Below are positions 48,507-55,955 of a stretch of DNA of 55,955 nucleotides, in pieces. The first letter of the stretch is position 1. Each line of letters begins with the position of its first letter. The position numbers and the translations under genes are program-made. A model generated the notes under the pieces. The model made no database searches. It was given only the letters and a program-made list of their open reading frames with translations, and had not been told where the DNA came from. The DNA lies in IMG/VR virus record IMGVR_UViG_3300044904_000040, positions 1 through 55,955 of that record; one strand, 5' to 3'. This DNA comes from a virus.

Positions 48507-50842
48507 TGCTTCACCATGTTTTTCAAGCTGTTGATCGGCTTCGGGTCATTGAATCCTTGATCCAATGCCTCCCGGAACGCCGCCTTGGCATTCGGAAATT
48601 CGACATGTCCGCTCGGGCCGTCTTTGTCGAAATAAGTCATCCGCCATTTGCCAGGGGTATCAAGGTCTTTTGATACCAGAACGGCGCGTTCTGTACCTGG
48701 CTTGCTGAATTTCAGCGGAGCGCCTTCTTCGGCCCATTTTTCAGCCAAGGCTGTTTTTCGTGCAATGTTGGCCTGAGCGGCCTCAAGCAGTTTTAGAAAT
48801 TCTTCATCAGTCGTGCCTTTGATGGCCGCCGCTGTCTCTGATGTCTCCTTCGGCTCGCCCGCCTTCGCAAACATATCCCTTTCAGGTTTGGTGGCTGGTT
48901 TGGCGAACAGGCCTTCATCCGGCTTCGCCTGCTCTGCCTTCGCGGTCAGCCCGCCGCGGCCGGCTTGATCTCTGGCCGCCTGGGCCTGCTTTGCTGACGG
49001 CTCCATGCCGGGCATGGCGATCTGGTTCGGGTCGTTGACGATCGTCGGCTCGGGGGCGGCCGGCGCGGCTTTCTCCACCGGCATTTCACCGAACAGGTCG
49101 GCGCCGGTGGGGCGCGGCGGCTCGGGCGTCTCGCTGAGATCCGTCGACTCCGAATGATCCCACTTGCCTTCGTTCTGCGCGCTGATATCGGCCAGGGCAT
49201 TGACCGGCTTCGGGGCGGGCGGGGCTTCCTCGGCATTGGCCGGCAACTTCTTCGCGGCGGCGACGAACGCCTTGGTGACGGAGGCCATGCTCTTGCCGGC
49301 GGTGAGGTCTTTGGCCGCCTGGGTCAGAAGATCCGACATGCCGCCGCGTTTGGTGGCCTCGGCTTCCAACCGGGCAATCAGCATTTCGTTCTCGGCGCGG
49401 GCCTTGATGTTGCCTTCGGTCGCCAGCTTGTTCCCGGCTTCGGTCAATGCTTCTTCGCCAGTGACGGCCGCCTTGAACACGTTCTTCTGTGCCCGCAAGC
49501 TGCGCAGCGTGTTGTCCAGCACGCGGGCACGGGGCACGAACAGCGGGACTGCCTTAGCCGTGCTGCCAGTGCCGAACAGGTTGCCCTGGCCTTCATCGCC
49601 CGGGCCGGCCTGAAGGAACCCGGATCCCTGAATGTCATCGATCAACAGCTTGGTCTGCTGGTCGGTGAGCGACTCGGTCTTCTGCAGCACCTTCATGATC
49701 GCGGTTTGCTGGGCCGGATCCTTCACCATCTTGCCGACAAGGATCCCCTGCTCGGGACTCACGGCGCCGGTCTTCACCATTGACCACGCATCGTCGCCAA
49801 GGGACGCCAGGGCGCGGCCTTTCTGCACCATCGGCTCGTTCGGGGGCAGTTGGGGCAGCTTCAGATTGGGGCCGAACTCTTTGGCCGAACGCAGGATGTT
49901 CGCGGCATCCATTGGCGTGCCGCTGCCTTCGGTGATGTTCTGGTAGGCGCCAAGCGCCTTCACGTAGTCGGCCGGGTATCCGTCGGCTTCCTTGAAAACC
50001 TTGGCGTGAAGCTCAATCCCCTCCTGGCCACTGGCCTCGGCGCGCTTGGCGAGGTCAGTTCGCTGGTGGCCGTTCACCACGATGTTCTCACCGGCCTTGT
50101 TCTGCCAAACTACGATCGGAGAGGCGAGGTTCGGTTCGAACACGGTAGACGCGCTCAAGCGGCCGGTGACGCCGCGGGCGTCGGACGCCTTGTATTGCAT
50201 GAGGTCCGGGCGAAGGGTCAATTGATCGGGCCGGAACTTCACGATATCAGCGGCCGGCGGTGGCTCGGCTGGGGCCGCGGGCGCTGGCTCTGTAGGGGCT
50301 GCGGCCGGGCCCGGGGTGGTTGGTGCGGCTTCAGTCGCCGGGGCTGCTGGCGTGGCCAGACGCGGGGCCGCAGGGGGCGGTGCGGCGGGCTCGGCCGGGG
50401 TGAAAGTCAACTCGCGTGGCGGCGGTGCTGCAAGGGCTGGTTGGCCGGGCTGTGGCGGGCGATTGAACTGCGGCGGGACGTTGCCGACTCGTTCGGCCTC
50501 TACCAGCGGCGGCAGCACAGTGGGTCGGCCGAGGGACTTTACCGCACCGGGGAACAGAGAGATCGCCGCTTGGAGGTCTTGGACGTGCTGGGGGTTGTTG
50601 GGGTCGAACTGGTCGATCGGCCGGGTCCAACCGCGGATTGGTCCGCGAAGGATCTCTGGCAACGCCAATCCCATCTCGCCGGTCTTCACGTCCCGGCTGA
50701 TTGGCAGGATTTGTCCATACTCGGTGCCGGGCTTGTCCTCCAACAGCGGACGCTGCTCGGGCGTGAAGGTCAACGGCGCGGCTGTGAAGGTCAACGGCGG
50801 CGGGGCGCTCGGGGCGGGCGTGAAGGTGAGTGCATCGGCCAT
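48503..50842 (-). CDS. Large virion protein with ParB-like domain
   Basis: 779 residues. N-terminal repeats of LTFTPA and Pro/Ala-rich linkers (to about 195). Then a DdrB/ParB-like nuclease-type domain: IVVWQNKAGENIVVNGHQRT, DLAKRAEASGQEGIELHAKV, YPADYVKALGAYQNITEGSG (about 230-310). The rest is helical and acidic, with a small C-terminal beta module (WRMTYFDKDGPSGHVEFPNA). ParB-like domains of this kind occur in very large phage and mobile-element proteins delivered into the cell. TGATG coupling upstream. Confidence 0.75.
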   Translation of the reverse strand: MADALTFTPAPSAPPPLTFTAAPLTFTPEQRPLLEDKPGTEYGQILPISRDVKTGEMGLALPEILRGPIRGWTRPIDQFDPNNPQHVQDLQAAISLFPGAVKSLGRPTVLPPLVEAERVGNVPPQFNRPPQPGQPALAAPPPRELTFTPAEPAAPPPAAPRLATPAAPATEAAPTTPGPAAAPTEPAPAAPAEPPPAADIVKFRPDQLTLRPDLMQYKASDARGVTGRLSASTVFEPNLASPIVVWQNKAGENIVVNGHQRTDLAKRAEASGQEGIELHAKVFKEADGYPADYVKALGAYQNITEGSGTPMDAANILRSAKEFGPNLKLPQLPPNEPMVQKGRALASLGDDAWSMVKTGAVSPEQGILVGKMVKDPAQQTAIMKVLQKTESLTDQQTKLLIDDIQGSGFLQAGPGDEGQGNLFGTGSTAKAVPLFVPRARVLDNTLRSLRAQKNVFKAAVTGEEALTEAGNKLATEGNIKARAENEMLIARLEAEATKRGGMSDLLTQAAKDLTAGKSMASVTKAFVAAAKKLPANAEEAPPAPKPVNALADISAQNEGKWDHSESTDLSETPEPPRPTGADLFGEMPVEKAAPAAPEPTIVNDPNQIAMPGMEPSAKQAQAARDQAGRGGLTAKAEQAKPDEGLFAKPATKPERDMFAKAGEPKETSETAAAIKGTTDEEFLKLLEAAQANIARKTALAEKWAEEGAPLKFSKPGTERAVLVSKDLDTPGKWRMTYFDKDGPSGHVEFPNAKAAFREALDQGFNDPKPINSLKNMVKQ

Positions 50843-52689
50843 CAGGCGGCCGGGGCGTTATACGTCGCCGCTGGGACAAGCTGGTTGCCGCGCTTCATCC
50901 ATTTGCTGCCGTCGCTGGCGTTGAACACACGGCCGTCCGGGTCGCCTTCGTGACCTGGGGGCACCGGGTAAGCTGTCGGCGCCGCCGATGCCGCCGGCGC
51001 CGATGGTGCTGCCGGTTGCGTTCCGGCCGCCGGCGCGGTGGGGGGCGCCGGCTGCGTGCCGCTGCGCATCAACGGGATAAATGTGTTGTTCGGGCCGGGC
51101 ACACCAACGCGGCCGTCTGGCGCCTGGATTGCATTTGGATGCGCGGCTTTGGCAGCGGCCAGATCATCGCCGCCTCTCATCGGCACCGGCCCGGTTGGGG
51201 CAGTCGGCTTGTCCGGACCGTGGGTTTGAACTCCGGGGGGAGTGCCGTGGACGTCCTTTTTGATAGCATCCACTTCCTCGTTGTAGCCCTTGATCTTCAA
51301 CCCCATGTCGGCTTTGAGCGTGTCCACGATGGCGGGGATCTGGTCCGCTGTGGTGCCTGGGGGGATCAATGACAACGCGAGGTTTCGGGCGCTGTCAGTC
51401 GATGCTTGGGCGCCAGTTGAACCGCTCAACACCTTCGCATATTGGTCGAGCGCCGTGATCAACTGCGCCTCGTATGGCAGCACGTCAGTTCCGCCGGTCG
51501 CAGTCGAACCAGTCCGCGCCCATTTGGTGAAAAACGGCATGTGTAGCGGCTCGGGCGTCTTCGGGATCATCGTCACCATCTTGTCCAGCGCAGCGATCGT
51601 GCCCTTCTCGTAGCCTTCGGCCGCATTGCGAATGGCAGTGACCTTTCCAAGCGACGCGGTATCAGCCTTCAGCGTTGCCCGGCCTTCGATATAATCGTTC
51701 ACATCATGGCCGTTCGGGTGATCGGCATCGACATCGGCTTTGGCAAGTTTGGTCGCTTCCTCCAACACTTGATCGATCATGTATTGGTTGCGGGTGCCGC
51801 CGGGCATCTGGCCCGTGCGCAGATAGGTCCGTGCGCTAAAGTCCGCGGCATCTGGCGACAACACGGCTGCGGCCTTCTTAACTCCCTCTTTTGCCTGTGC
51901 GACGCCGCCGGCGCTGGCCGCTGCATCACGGTTGGTGACGTCACGACGGATCTGCGCACGCTGGGCCGGTGAAACCGGATACCCTTGCTTGGCTTCCTCA
52001 TCGGCCACTTGCTCAGATGTCAGCGTTTCGATATCGCGCGCCTTATCGCTAGCCATGGTTTCGGCCGGGGTTTTCGGTGGTTTTGCCGCCCGGGCCTCGG
52101 CGTCGGCCGTCCTCAATTCAGCGTTCTTCTCCTGCCAGGACAGATTCGCACGCGCCCTGGCGGGGTCGAACTTCGGGGACATCTGCGAATGGAAATCTGG
52201 ACCGGCAACACCTGATGCCTGGAATGCATCAAGCTGGTCCGTGTAATAGGCTTGGGCCTGCTGCTGCGCCTCATCAGGGGAATGTCCATCGTGAATCGCT
52301 TGGTCGTAAAGCGAGAGAGAGGTTCGGCCAATCTCCATTGCTTCCTTGGTCGCGGCTGACAGCAATTTCGATTTTTGGGCGAATTGCTTATCCTGCATAC
52401 CCTGGAGCTGCACGCTCTGATTCACACCAGCCTGCATGAGCGCCATCCCGGCCTGCGGATTGATGGCCAGGATCTCCTTCATGGCGTTGGTGGTTGGCTG
52501 TCCCGTGGCAGGATCGACAGCGCCCGGCTTTTTCAGAATGTCGTTCAGCGCATTTGTCCGGGCGGCCACGTCCTTCTGCTGCTGCAGTTGCATGGCGTCT
52601 TGCTGGATGGCCATCATCTTCTGCGGATCGGGGCCGATCTGCATCTGCGTGTTGGTAGACATCGGGATTTGGGCGAAAACACCGCTCAT
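50842..52689 (-). CDS. Ejection/internal virion protein
   Basis: 615 residues from ATG 52689 with AGGGA upstream; the earlier start overlaps the previous gene. Gln/Met/Ala-rich helical N-terminal half (QKMMAIQQDAMQLQQQKDVA; FDPARARANLSWQEKNAELR), a helical middle and a Pro/Ala-rich C-terminal third. Composition and position match P22 gp16/gp20-like DNA-ejection proteins; there is no catalytic motif. Confidence 0.7.
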   Translation of the reverse strand: MSGVFAQIPMSTNTQMQIGPDPQKMMAIQQDAMQLQQQKDVAARTNALNDILKKPGAVDPATGQPTTNAMKEILAINPQAGMALMQAGVNQSVQLQGMQDKQFAQKSKLLSAATKEAMEIGRTSLSLYDQAIHDGHSPDEAQQQAQAYYTDQLDAFQASGVAGPDFHSQMSPKFDPARARANLSWQEKNAELRTADAEARAAKPPKTPAETMASDKARDIETLTSEQVADEEAKQGYPVSPAQRAQIRRDVTNRDAAASAGGVAQAKEGVKKAAAVLSPDAADFSARTYLRTGQMPGGTRNQYMIDQVLEEATKLAKADVDADHPNGHDVNDYIEGRATLKADTASLGKVTAIRNAAEGYEKGTIAALDKMVTMIPKTPEPLHMPFFTKWARTGSTATGGTDVLPYEAQLITALDQYAKVLSGSTGAQASTDSARNLALSLIPPGTTADQIPAIVDTLKADMGLKIKGYNEEVDAIKKDVHGTPPGVQTHGPDKPTAPTGPVPMRGGDDLAAAKAAHPNAIQAPDGRVGVPGPNNTFIPLMRSGTQPAPPTAPAAGTQPAAPSAPAASAAPTAYPVPPGHEGDPDGRVFNASDGSKWMKRGNQLVPAATYNAPAA

Positions 52690-52690
52690 A

Positions 52691-53425
52691 TCAGAACATC
52701 CCTGCAAGGCTAGACATACCGCCAGCGCCGCCGCCGCCTCCGAACAATCCAGACAACATGCTCATCAGGCCATTGCCTCCGCCGGCTGCGCCAGCACCTG
52801 CCGCGGAAGTGCCCTGCTGCTGCTGCTGGGCACCTGTGAGATTGTTCAGCGCCGAGGACATGATATTGCCCTGCGCCATCGAATTGCCTGCCGCAGCCAG
52901 TCCCGAATTAATCGTGTTCTGGCCAACCTGATTGGCCATGTTGGCGCCAAACGAGCCGAGACTGTTGGCTGCGGTCTGGCCGCTACTCGCAACGCCGCCG
53001 AGATTGCCGAGATAACTCTGCCATCCCTGGTTTGCGAGCCCGCTGCCATAGGATTGAAGCGCCTTCAAGGCATTTCCGCCGCCGACGCCGCCGGTGTTTG
53101 CAGTGGCGTTCTGGACGCTGTTCAAGCCCTGCTGAAGCTGGAATTGATAGCCTGGGGATGCCTGGAATGATGCGGGGTTGATGGACCCGGCGCCGCCGCT
53201 TGTTCCAATGCCAAGCGCCGATTGAAGGGCGCTGAAAGCGTTCTGCCCTCCGGTGATGTAGGGTTGCAGGTTCCCAGCGGTTTGATTGTATTGATTTTGC
53301 TCAATATTTGAGGCGTTCAGAAGGGCGCCTTGCTCATCCTTCGCAGCGCCTTTGGCTGCATTTGAACTGATAAGAGCGCTGCCGACTGTGCCAAGCGCCA
53401 TCGCGCCCATTGTGAAAAACGGCAT
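52691..53425 (-). CDS. Ejection protein, gp7/gp14-like
   Basis: 244 residues behind GGGGGA. N-terminal hydrophobic segment (MGAMALGTVGSALISSNAAK) then Gln/Asn/Gly-rich helices (NASNIEQNQYNQTAGNLQPY, ALKALQSYGSGLANQGWQSY) and a Gly-rich C terminus. This is a familiar type of small pilot protein (DNA transfer protein) that precedes the larger ejection proteins. Confidence 0.75.
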   Translation of the reverse strand: MPFFTMGAMALGTVGSALISSNAAKGAAKDEQGALLNASNIEQNQYNQTAGNLQPYITGGQNAFSALQSALGIGTSGGAGSINPASFQASPGYQFQLQQGLNSVQNATANTGGVGGGNALKALQSYGSGLANQGWQSYLGNLGGVASSGQTAANSLGSFGANMANQVGQNTINSGLAAAGNSMAQGNIMSSALNNLTGAQQQQQGTSAAGAGAAGGGNGLMSMLSGLFGGGGGAGGMSSLAGMF

Positions 53426-53531
53426 TGTTCAATCCCCCGGCCATGCCGGTCAAAGGTGTTGAAGATGCCCGCACAAGGAGTCGGTGGTGACGTCTATATC
53501 ACAATCGGCAGTTGACAATCCAGCGGGCGGG

Positions 53532-54110
53532 TTAAACCGCCACTAGCCTCGACGCCATCTCATCATCTATGTAGCCGGACAGGTCGCCGCCGCGGGCCTG
53601 CACCGCTTTCCATACCCGGACCATGTCAGCCTGGATGTTCAACCGCTGCATGATCTCGATCTGCGGCAGGCTAATTCGCGCGCCGGGCATTAGGTGTTCC
53701 AAGCAACCAGCGACGACGTGATTGTTGGTGAGGTCTGCGAAGTTCACGCGCATAACGCCATCGGCCGCACTTACGGCGCCCAAGCGTTCGTGCATCAGGT
53801 CACAGATGTTGGACCGGCGGATACCGATGCCTTCGAGCGAGGTTAGGACTTCGCCGGCGGGGCGTTCGATGATCAAAACCTGGGGGTGCCATTGGTCGAT
53901 AATCTCGCGGATCTTGAAGCTGAACCCGGAGTCCGAAATGCCGCACCATTTCTGCCGCGCCGAATCCCAAAGCGATGCGGCGGCCTGCCATGTCCGATAA
54001 TCTGAGGACGGTTCATGGTAGCAGATCGAGCCGTCTACCGTGCTGCACATCGCTGCAAACCAAGCCGTCCGCGAGCGCGGCAGGCCGGTGATCAGGTAAG
54101 GAAGCGCCAT
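53532..54110 (-). CDS. Sulfotransferase-like P-loop protein
   Basis: 192 residues from ATG 54110 (TGATG overlap; the GTG at 54113 is possible). MALPYLITGLPRSRTAWFAA has the 5'-phosphosulfate-binding loop of sulfotransferases (P-R-S-x-T-x-W). QVLIIERPAGEVLTSLEGIG resembles the 3'-phosphate motif (R-P-x4-xS). The remainder (RVNFADLTNNHVVAGCLEHL-MPG) fits this family. Length is shorter than typical enzymes. It might modify a virion or host surface component using PAPS; substrate unknown. Confidence 0.7.
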   Translation of the reverse strand: MALPYLITGLPRSRTAWFAAMCSTVDGSICYHEPSSDYRTWQAAASLWDSARQKWCGISDSGFSFKIREIIDQWHPQVLIIERPAGEVLTSLEGIGIRRSNICDLMHERLGAVSAADGVMRVNFADLTNNHVVAGCLEHLMPGARISLPQIEIMQRLNIQADMVRVWKAVQARGGDLSGYIDDEMASRLVAV

Positions 54111-54451
54111 CACGACACCAAAGTTCCGGCAAGGGGTGAAACGGTCACGACGCCCGTCGTGTCCGCGAGGAATTGATAGGTGCCGCCGGCGCCCAACACC
54201 GGCAAGGCGACGTCTTGATGGGTGTTGGGGGCGATGGGCTCGGCGTTCATGAAGCAGTTGCCGACGCCAGGACTTCCGGCGGACGGAACCGCATAGGCGG
54301 TCACTGCATGGCCAGCGACGTCGGTGTTCGTCATTCGCACCACGCCGCCGCTGAGAATGATGGTGGCGGGAGTGCCCGGCACGGTGAGCAACGATACCGC
54401 ACCGGCGGTCAACTGCGTGGGATTGAAAAGCGTGGCGGTTTGCACGGGCAT
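54110..54451 (-). CDS. Small beta-rich virion protein
   Basis: 113 residues, MPVQTATLFNPTQLTAGAVS. Repeated beta strands with Gly/Thr (ATIILSGGVVRMTNTDVAGH; GGTYQFLADTTGVVTVSPLA). GAAGGA precedes the ATG. Looks like a small decoration or fibre-associated protein. TGATG-coupled to the sulfotransferase-like gene. Confidence 0.7.
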   Translation of the reverse strand: MPVQTATLFNPTQLTAGAVSLLTVPGTPATIILSGGVVRMTNTDVAGHAVTAYAVPSAGSPGVGNCFMNAEPIAPNTHQDVALPVLGAGGTYQFLADTTGVVTVSPLAGTLVS

Positions 54452-54473
54452 AATGCCGATCCTTCGGTAGTGG

Positions 54474-54683
54474 TCAGCCGATGATCATGGTTATGACATA
54501 TCGAACGGAAATAATCAGGGGGGTTTTCGGATTGAGCCGTGTGCGTCTTTGCGATTCCTCGTCATCAACAGCCGACGCCTGCATCTGCAAAACCCGACGC
54601 CAGGGTGAGATGAACGTGGTGAACGCCTGCGATGGCGGAAGGCCCGAGATCGGCGCACCCGAAAGGGGATAGGACCCGAGCAT
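54474..54683 (-). CDS. Doubtful small ORF directly after the tail-fibre stop
   Basis: 69 residues, MLGSYPLSGAPISGLPPSQA..., with the ATG immediately after the fibre TAA and no good ribosome site. It ends RYVITMIIG. Composition is unlike the neighbours. It may be a remnant of a fibre tail or chance; the gap 54452-54683 otherwise shows no gene. Confidence 0.25.
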   Translation of the reverse strand: MLGSYPLSGAPISGLPPSQAFTTFISPWRRVLQMQASAVDDEESQRRTRLNPKTPLIISVRYVITMIIG

Positions 54684-55955
54684 TTACGAACCGTATTCTG
54701 GTGCGATATTTTGAATTACTGATTGAATATCTGAATAGCTATTCGCTGAAACGTAAAGAGTCCAGTTTCCAGATGTCAAATCGAAGTTTGTATTTGCCGT
54801 ATCGGCCGCCACGCAAGTATCTTTATTCACCCACATAATGTTGTTTGATGTTCCGGCTATTGAAATAAACCAACGCATAAGGCTAGTGCTTGCAAAATTA
54901 GTCCGAGCGCCATATCCAGGCGAATTATTTGCCGCACTAATCAATGCAGTTCCGCTTCCAATATTGTAATATTGAACCAAATTACCATCATTTTGCGATG
55001 TCGCCAAATAGCCCTGAGAACCACCATTTTTTGATAATCCCAAGCTGAGTCCAACCGTGGTCGCTGACCGCCTAAGTCGTCCAACAAACGCGGTAAGCTG
55101 ACCTGCATTGAATGTGAAGGTGCCAACGCTCGGATACCAATTAGCTGCAGCCCCACCAAGAGTAATTGAAACCGGGGTGCTAGATATTGCGATTGGAACG
55201 ATTTGACTGAATGGTGGAGGCGTTGGTGCTGTGATCTGAACCTTCGCCGCCGGCACATCGCACCATATCGTTGACACGCCTGCCAACGATATCGCCGCGC
55301 CACCATTGCTGGATGACAGCACCGTGGTGCGCGCGATACCGCTCGGATTGAGTTGCGTGATGGTGCCGATGCCGGTTTCCCAATTCACACCATCCCCTGA
55401 GATGATCGCATACCATGTCGTGTTGCCGGCGCCGATCGCGGAGAACGATTGATATTGCGCAACCGGGCCGGTGCAGATCACGGTGCCGGTGCCGGTGGTG
55501 TTGGTTTTCTCCATCGCCCGATCGGCCAACACCAACGCGCTTGCCCCGATCAGTGGGATCCTGCGATTGCGCAGTGCCAGCGAGCGAATGCCGGCAATCG
55601 TGTCCTCGTCGGCAGCCTGGGCGCGAAGTAGCGCAAGCTGCGGGGGAATTTCTGGGGAAGGGGCGGGCGTCGGTGGTGCCGCACCGATAAATGCAGCGGC
55701 GATAAGAGCGCAGGTAGTTCCGCTCGCGGTGACGCCAATAGGGAGAGATGTTTGTGGAGACGTATAATATGGCGATATCGTTAGAATAAGATACCCCGAA
55801 CCTAAAGCCCCAAGTGTATTGGAACTCTCAAGTATAGTTGAGCCTGCCGGAACTTGAGCGGTAGGAAGTGACCCGTTAGAATTGCAATATGCGGATATTA
55901 CAAATTCCGATGAACCGGAAGTATTTATCGTTGTCGAGATGTTGCCACTTGATCC
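54684..55955 (-). CDS. Tail fibre / receptor-binding-like protein, C-terminal part (start lies at 542)
   Basis: Joined across the terminal repeat to 1-542, this makes one ~550-residue protein. After the beta N-terminal part, PPTPAPSPEIPPQLALLRAQ and LALRNRRIPLIGASALVLAD lead to a second beta domain (AQYQSFSAIGAGNTTWYAII, SGDGVNWETGIGTITQLNPS, GIARTTVLSS) that looks like the start of many fibre proteins. The C-terminal ~200 residues are Ser/Asn/Thr-rich and encoded by markedly AT-rich DNA (54690-55170), as expected for a recently exchanged receptor-binding tip. The 424-residue track within the window has no stop. Confidence 0.8.
   Translation of the reverse strand, partial: GSSGNISTTINTSGSSEFVISAYCNSNGSLPTAQVPAGSTILESSNTLGALGSGYLILTISPYYTSPQTSLPIGVTASGTTCALIAAAFIGAAPPTPAPSPEIPPQLALLRAQAADEDTIAGIRSLALRNRRIPLIGASALVLADRAMEKTNTTGTGTVICTGPVAQYQSFSAIGAGNTTWYAIISGDGVNWETGIGTITQLNPSGIARTTVLSSSNGGAAISLAGVSTIWCDVPAAKVQITAPTPPPFSQIVPIAISSTPVSITLGGAAANWYPSVGTFTFNAGQLTAFVGRLRRSATTVGLSLGLSKNGGSQGYLATSQNDGNLVQYYNIGSGTALISAANNSPGYGARTNFASTSLMRWFISIAGTSNNIMWVNKDTCVAADTANTNFDLTSGNWTLYVSANSYSDIQSVIQNIAPEYGS
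55795..55955. repeat. Terminal direct repeat, right copy
   Basis: Matches 1-161 except at 55827 and 55829. See the left copy: it shows the genome is circular or circularly permuted. Confidence 0.95.

Noticed and set aside
47154-48560. 468-residue plus-strand open frame
   Set aside because: Antisense to the large lysin-domain virion gene; no coding signature.

Overview
The window is the complete, circularly permuted genome of a tailed double-stranded DNA phage. The last 161 bases repeat the first 161 with two substitutions, so the unique circle is about 55,794 bp and one tail-fibre gene runs across the join. The virion genes follow the P22 (short-tailed, headful-packaging) plan. By eye the DNA is GC-rich. 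A protein like GcrA, an alphaproteobacterial cell-cycle regulator, points to an alphaproteobacterial host. I see no tyrosine integrase, ParA or RNA polymerase. The only recombinase is a small resolvase/invertase-type serine enzyme.

Layout. (1) Late virion operon, minus strand, reading 17585 -> 1 and, across the join, 55794 -> 40418. It encodes terminase, a portal interrupted by an intein, scaffold, coat, a repeat-rich surface protein, gp4- and gp10-like tail accessory proteins (gp10 is split in two with inserted domains), tail fibres, three ejection-type proteins, two very large proteins with lysin and ParB-like domains, a sulfotransferase-like protein, a PurD-like ATP-grasp protein, a collar fibre, and a lysis cassette (XhlA-like protein, Rz with embedded Rz1, GH24 endolysin). 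(2) Short minus-strand set at 17833-19191, with a possible regulator. (3) Plus-strand operon of small proteins at 19540-24831, including a DUF932 protein. Its junctions reuse a TGATG overlap, and its gaps carry hairpins. (4) Minus-strand replication and accessory set at 29761 -> 24910: serine recombinase, small Cys-rich proteins, DnaB-type helicase, DUF1376-type replication protein. (5) Short plus set at 29900-31003. (6) Minus recombination/modification set at 34044 -> 31133: AT-hook protein, RuvC-like protein, N6-adenine-type methyltransferase, HNH-AP2 endonuclease, second HNH protein. (7) Plus early/middle operon at 34144-40381: coiled-coil protein, putative annealing protein, MarR-like and GcrA-like regulators, small proteins. 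Hairpin terminators separate convergent blocks at 24839 and 40382.

The main points of interest are a class 3 (WCT) intein in the portal, an HNH-AP2 gene that ends in a copy of the preceding methyltransferase tail, a PurD-like ATP-grasp enzyme and a sulfotransferase-like protein inside the virion operon, a gp10 homologue broken by lectin-like and FN3 insertions, and repeated RNA hairpins plus stereotyped gene junctions in the small-gene operon. Domain calls are by eye; no database search was run.
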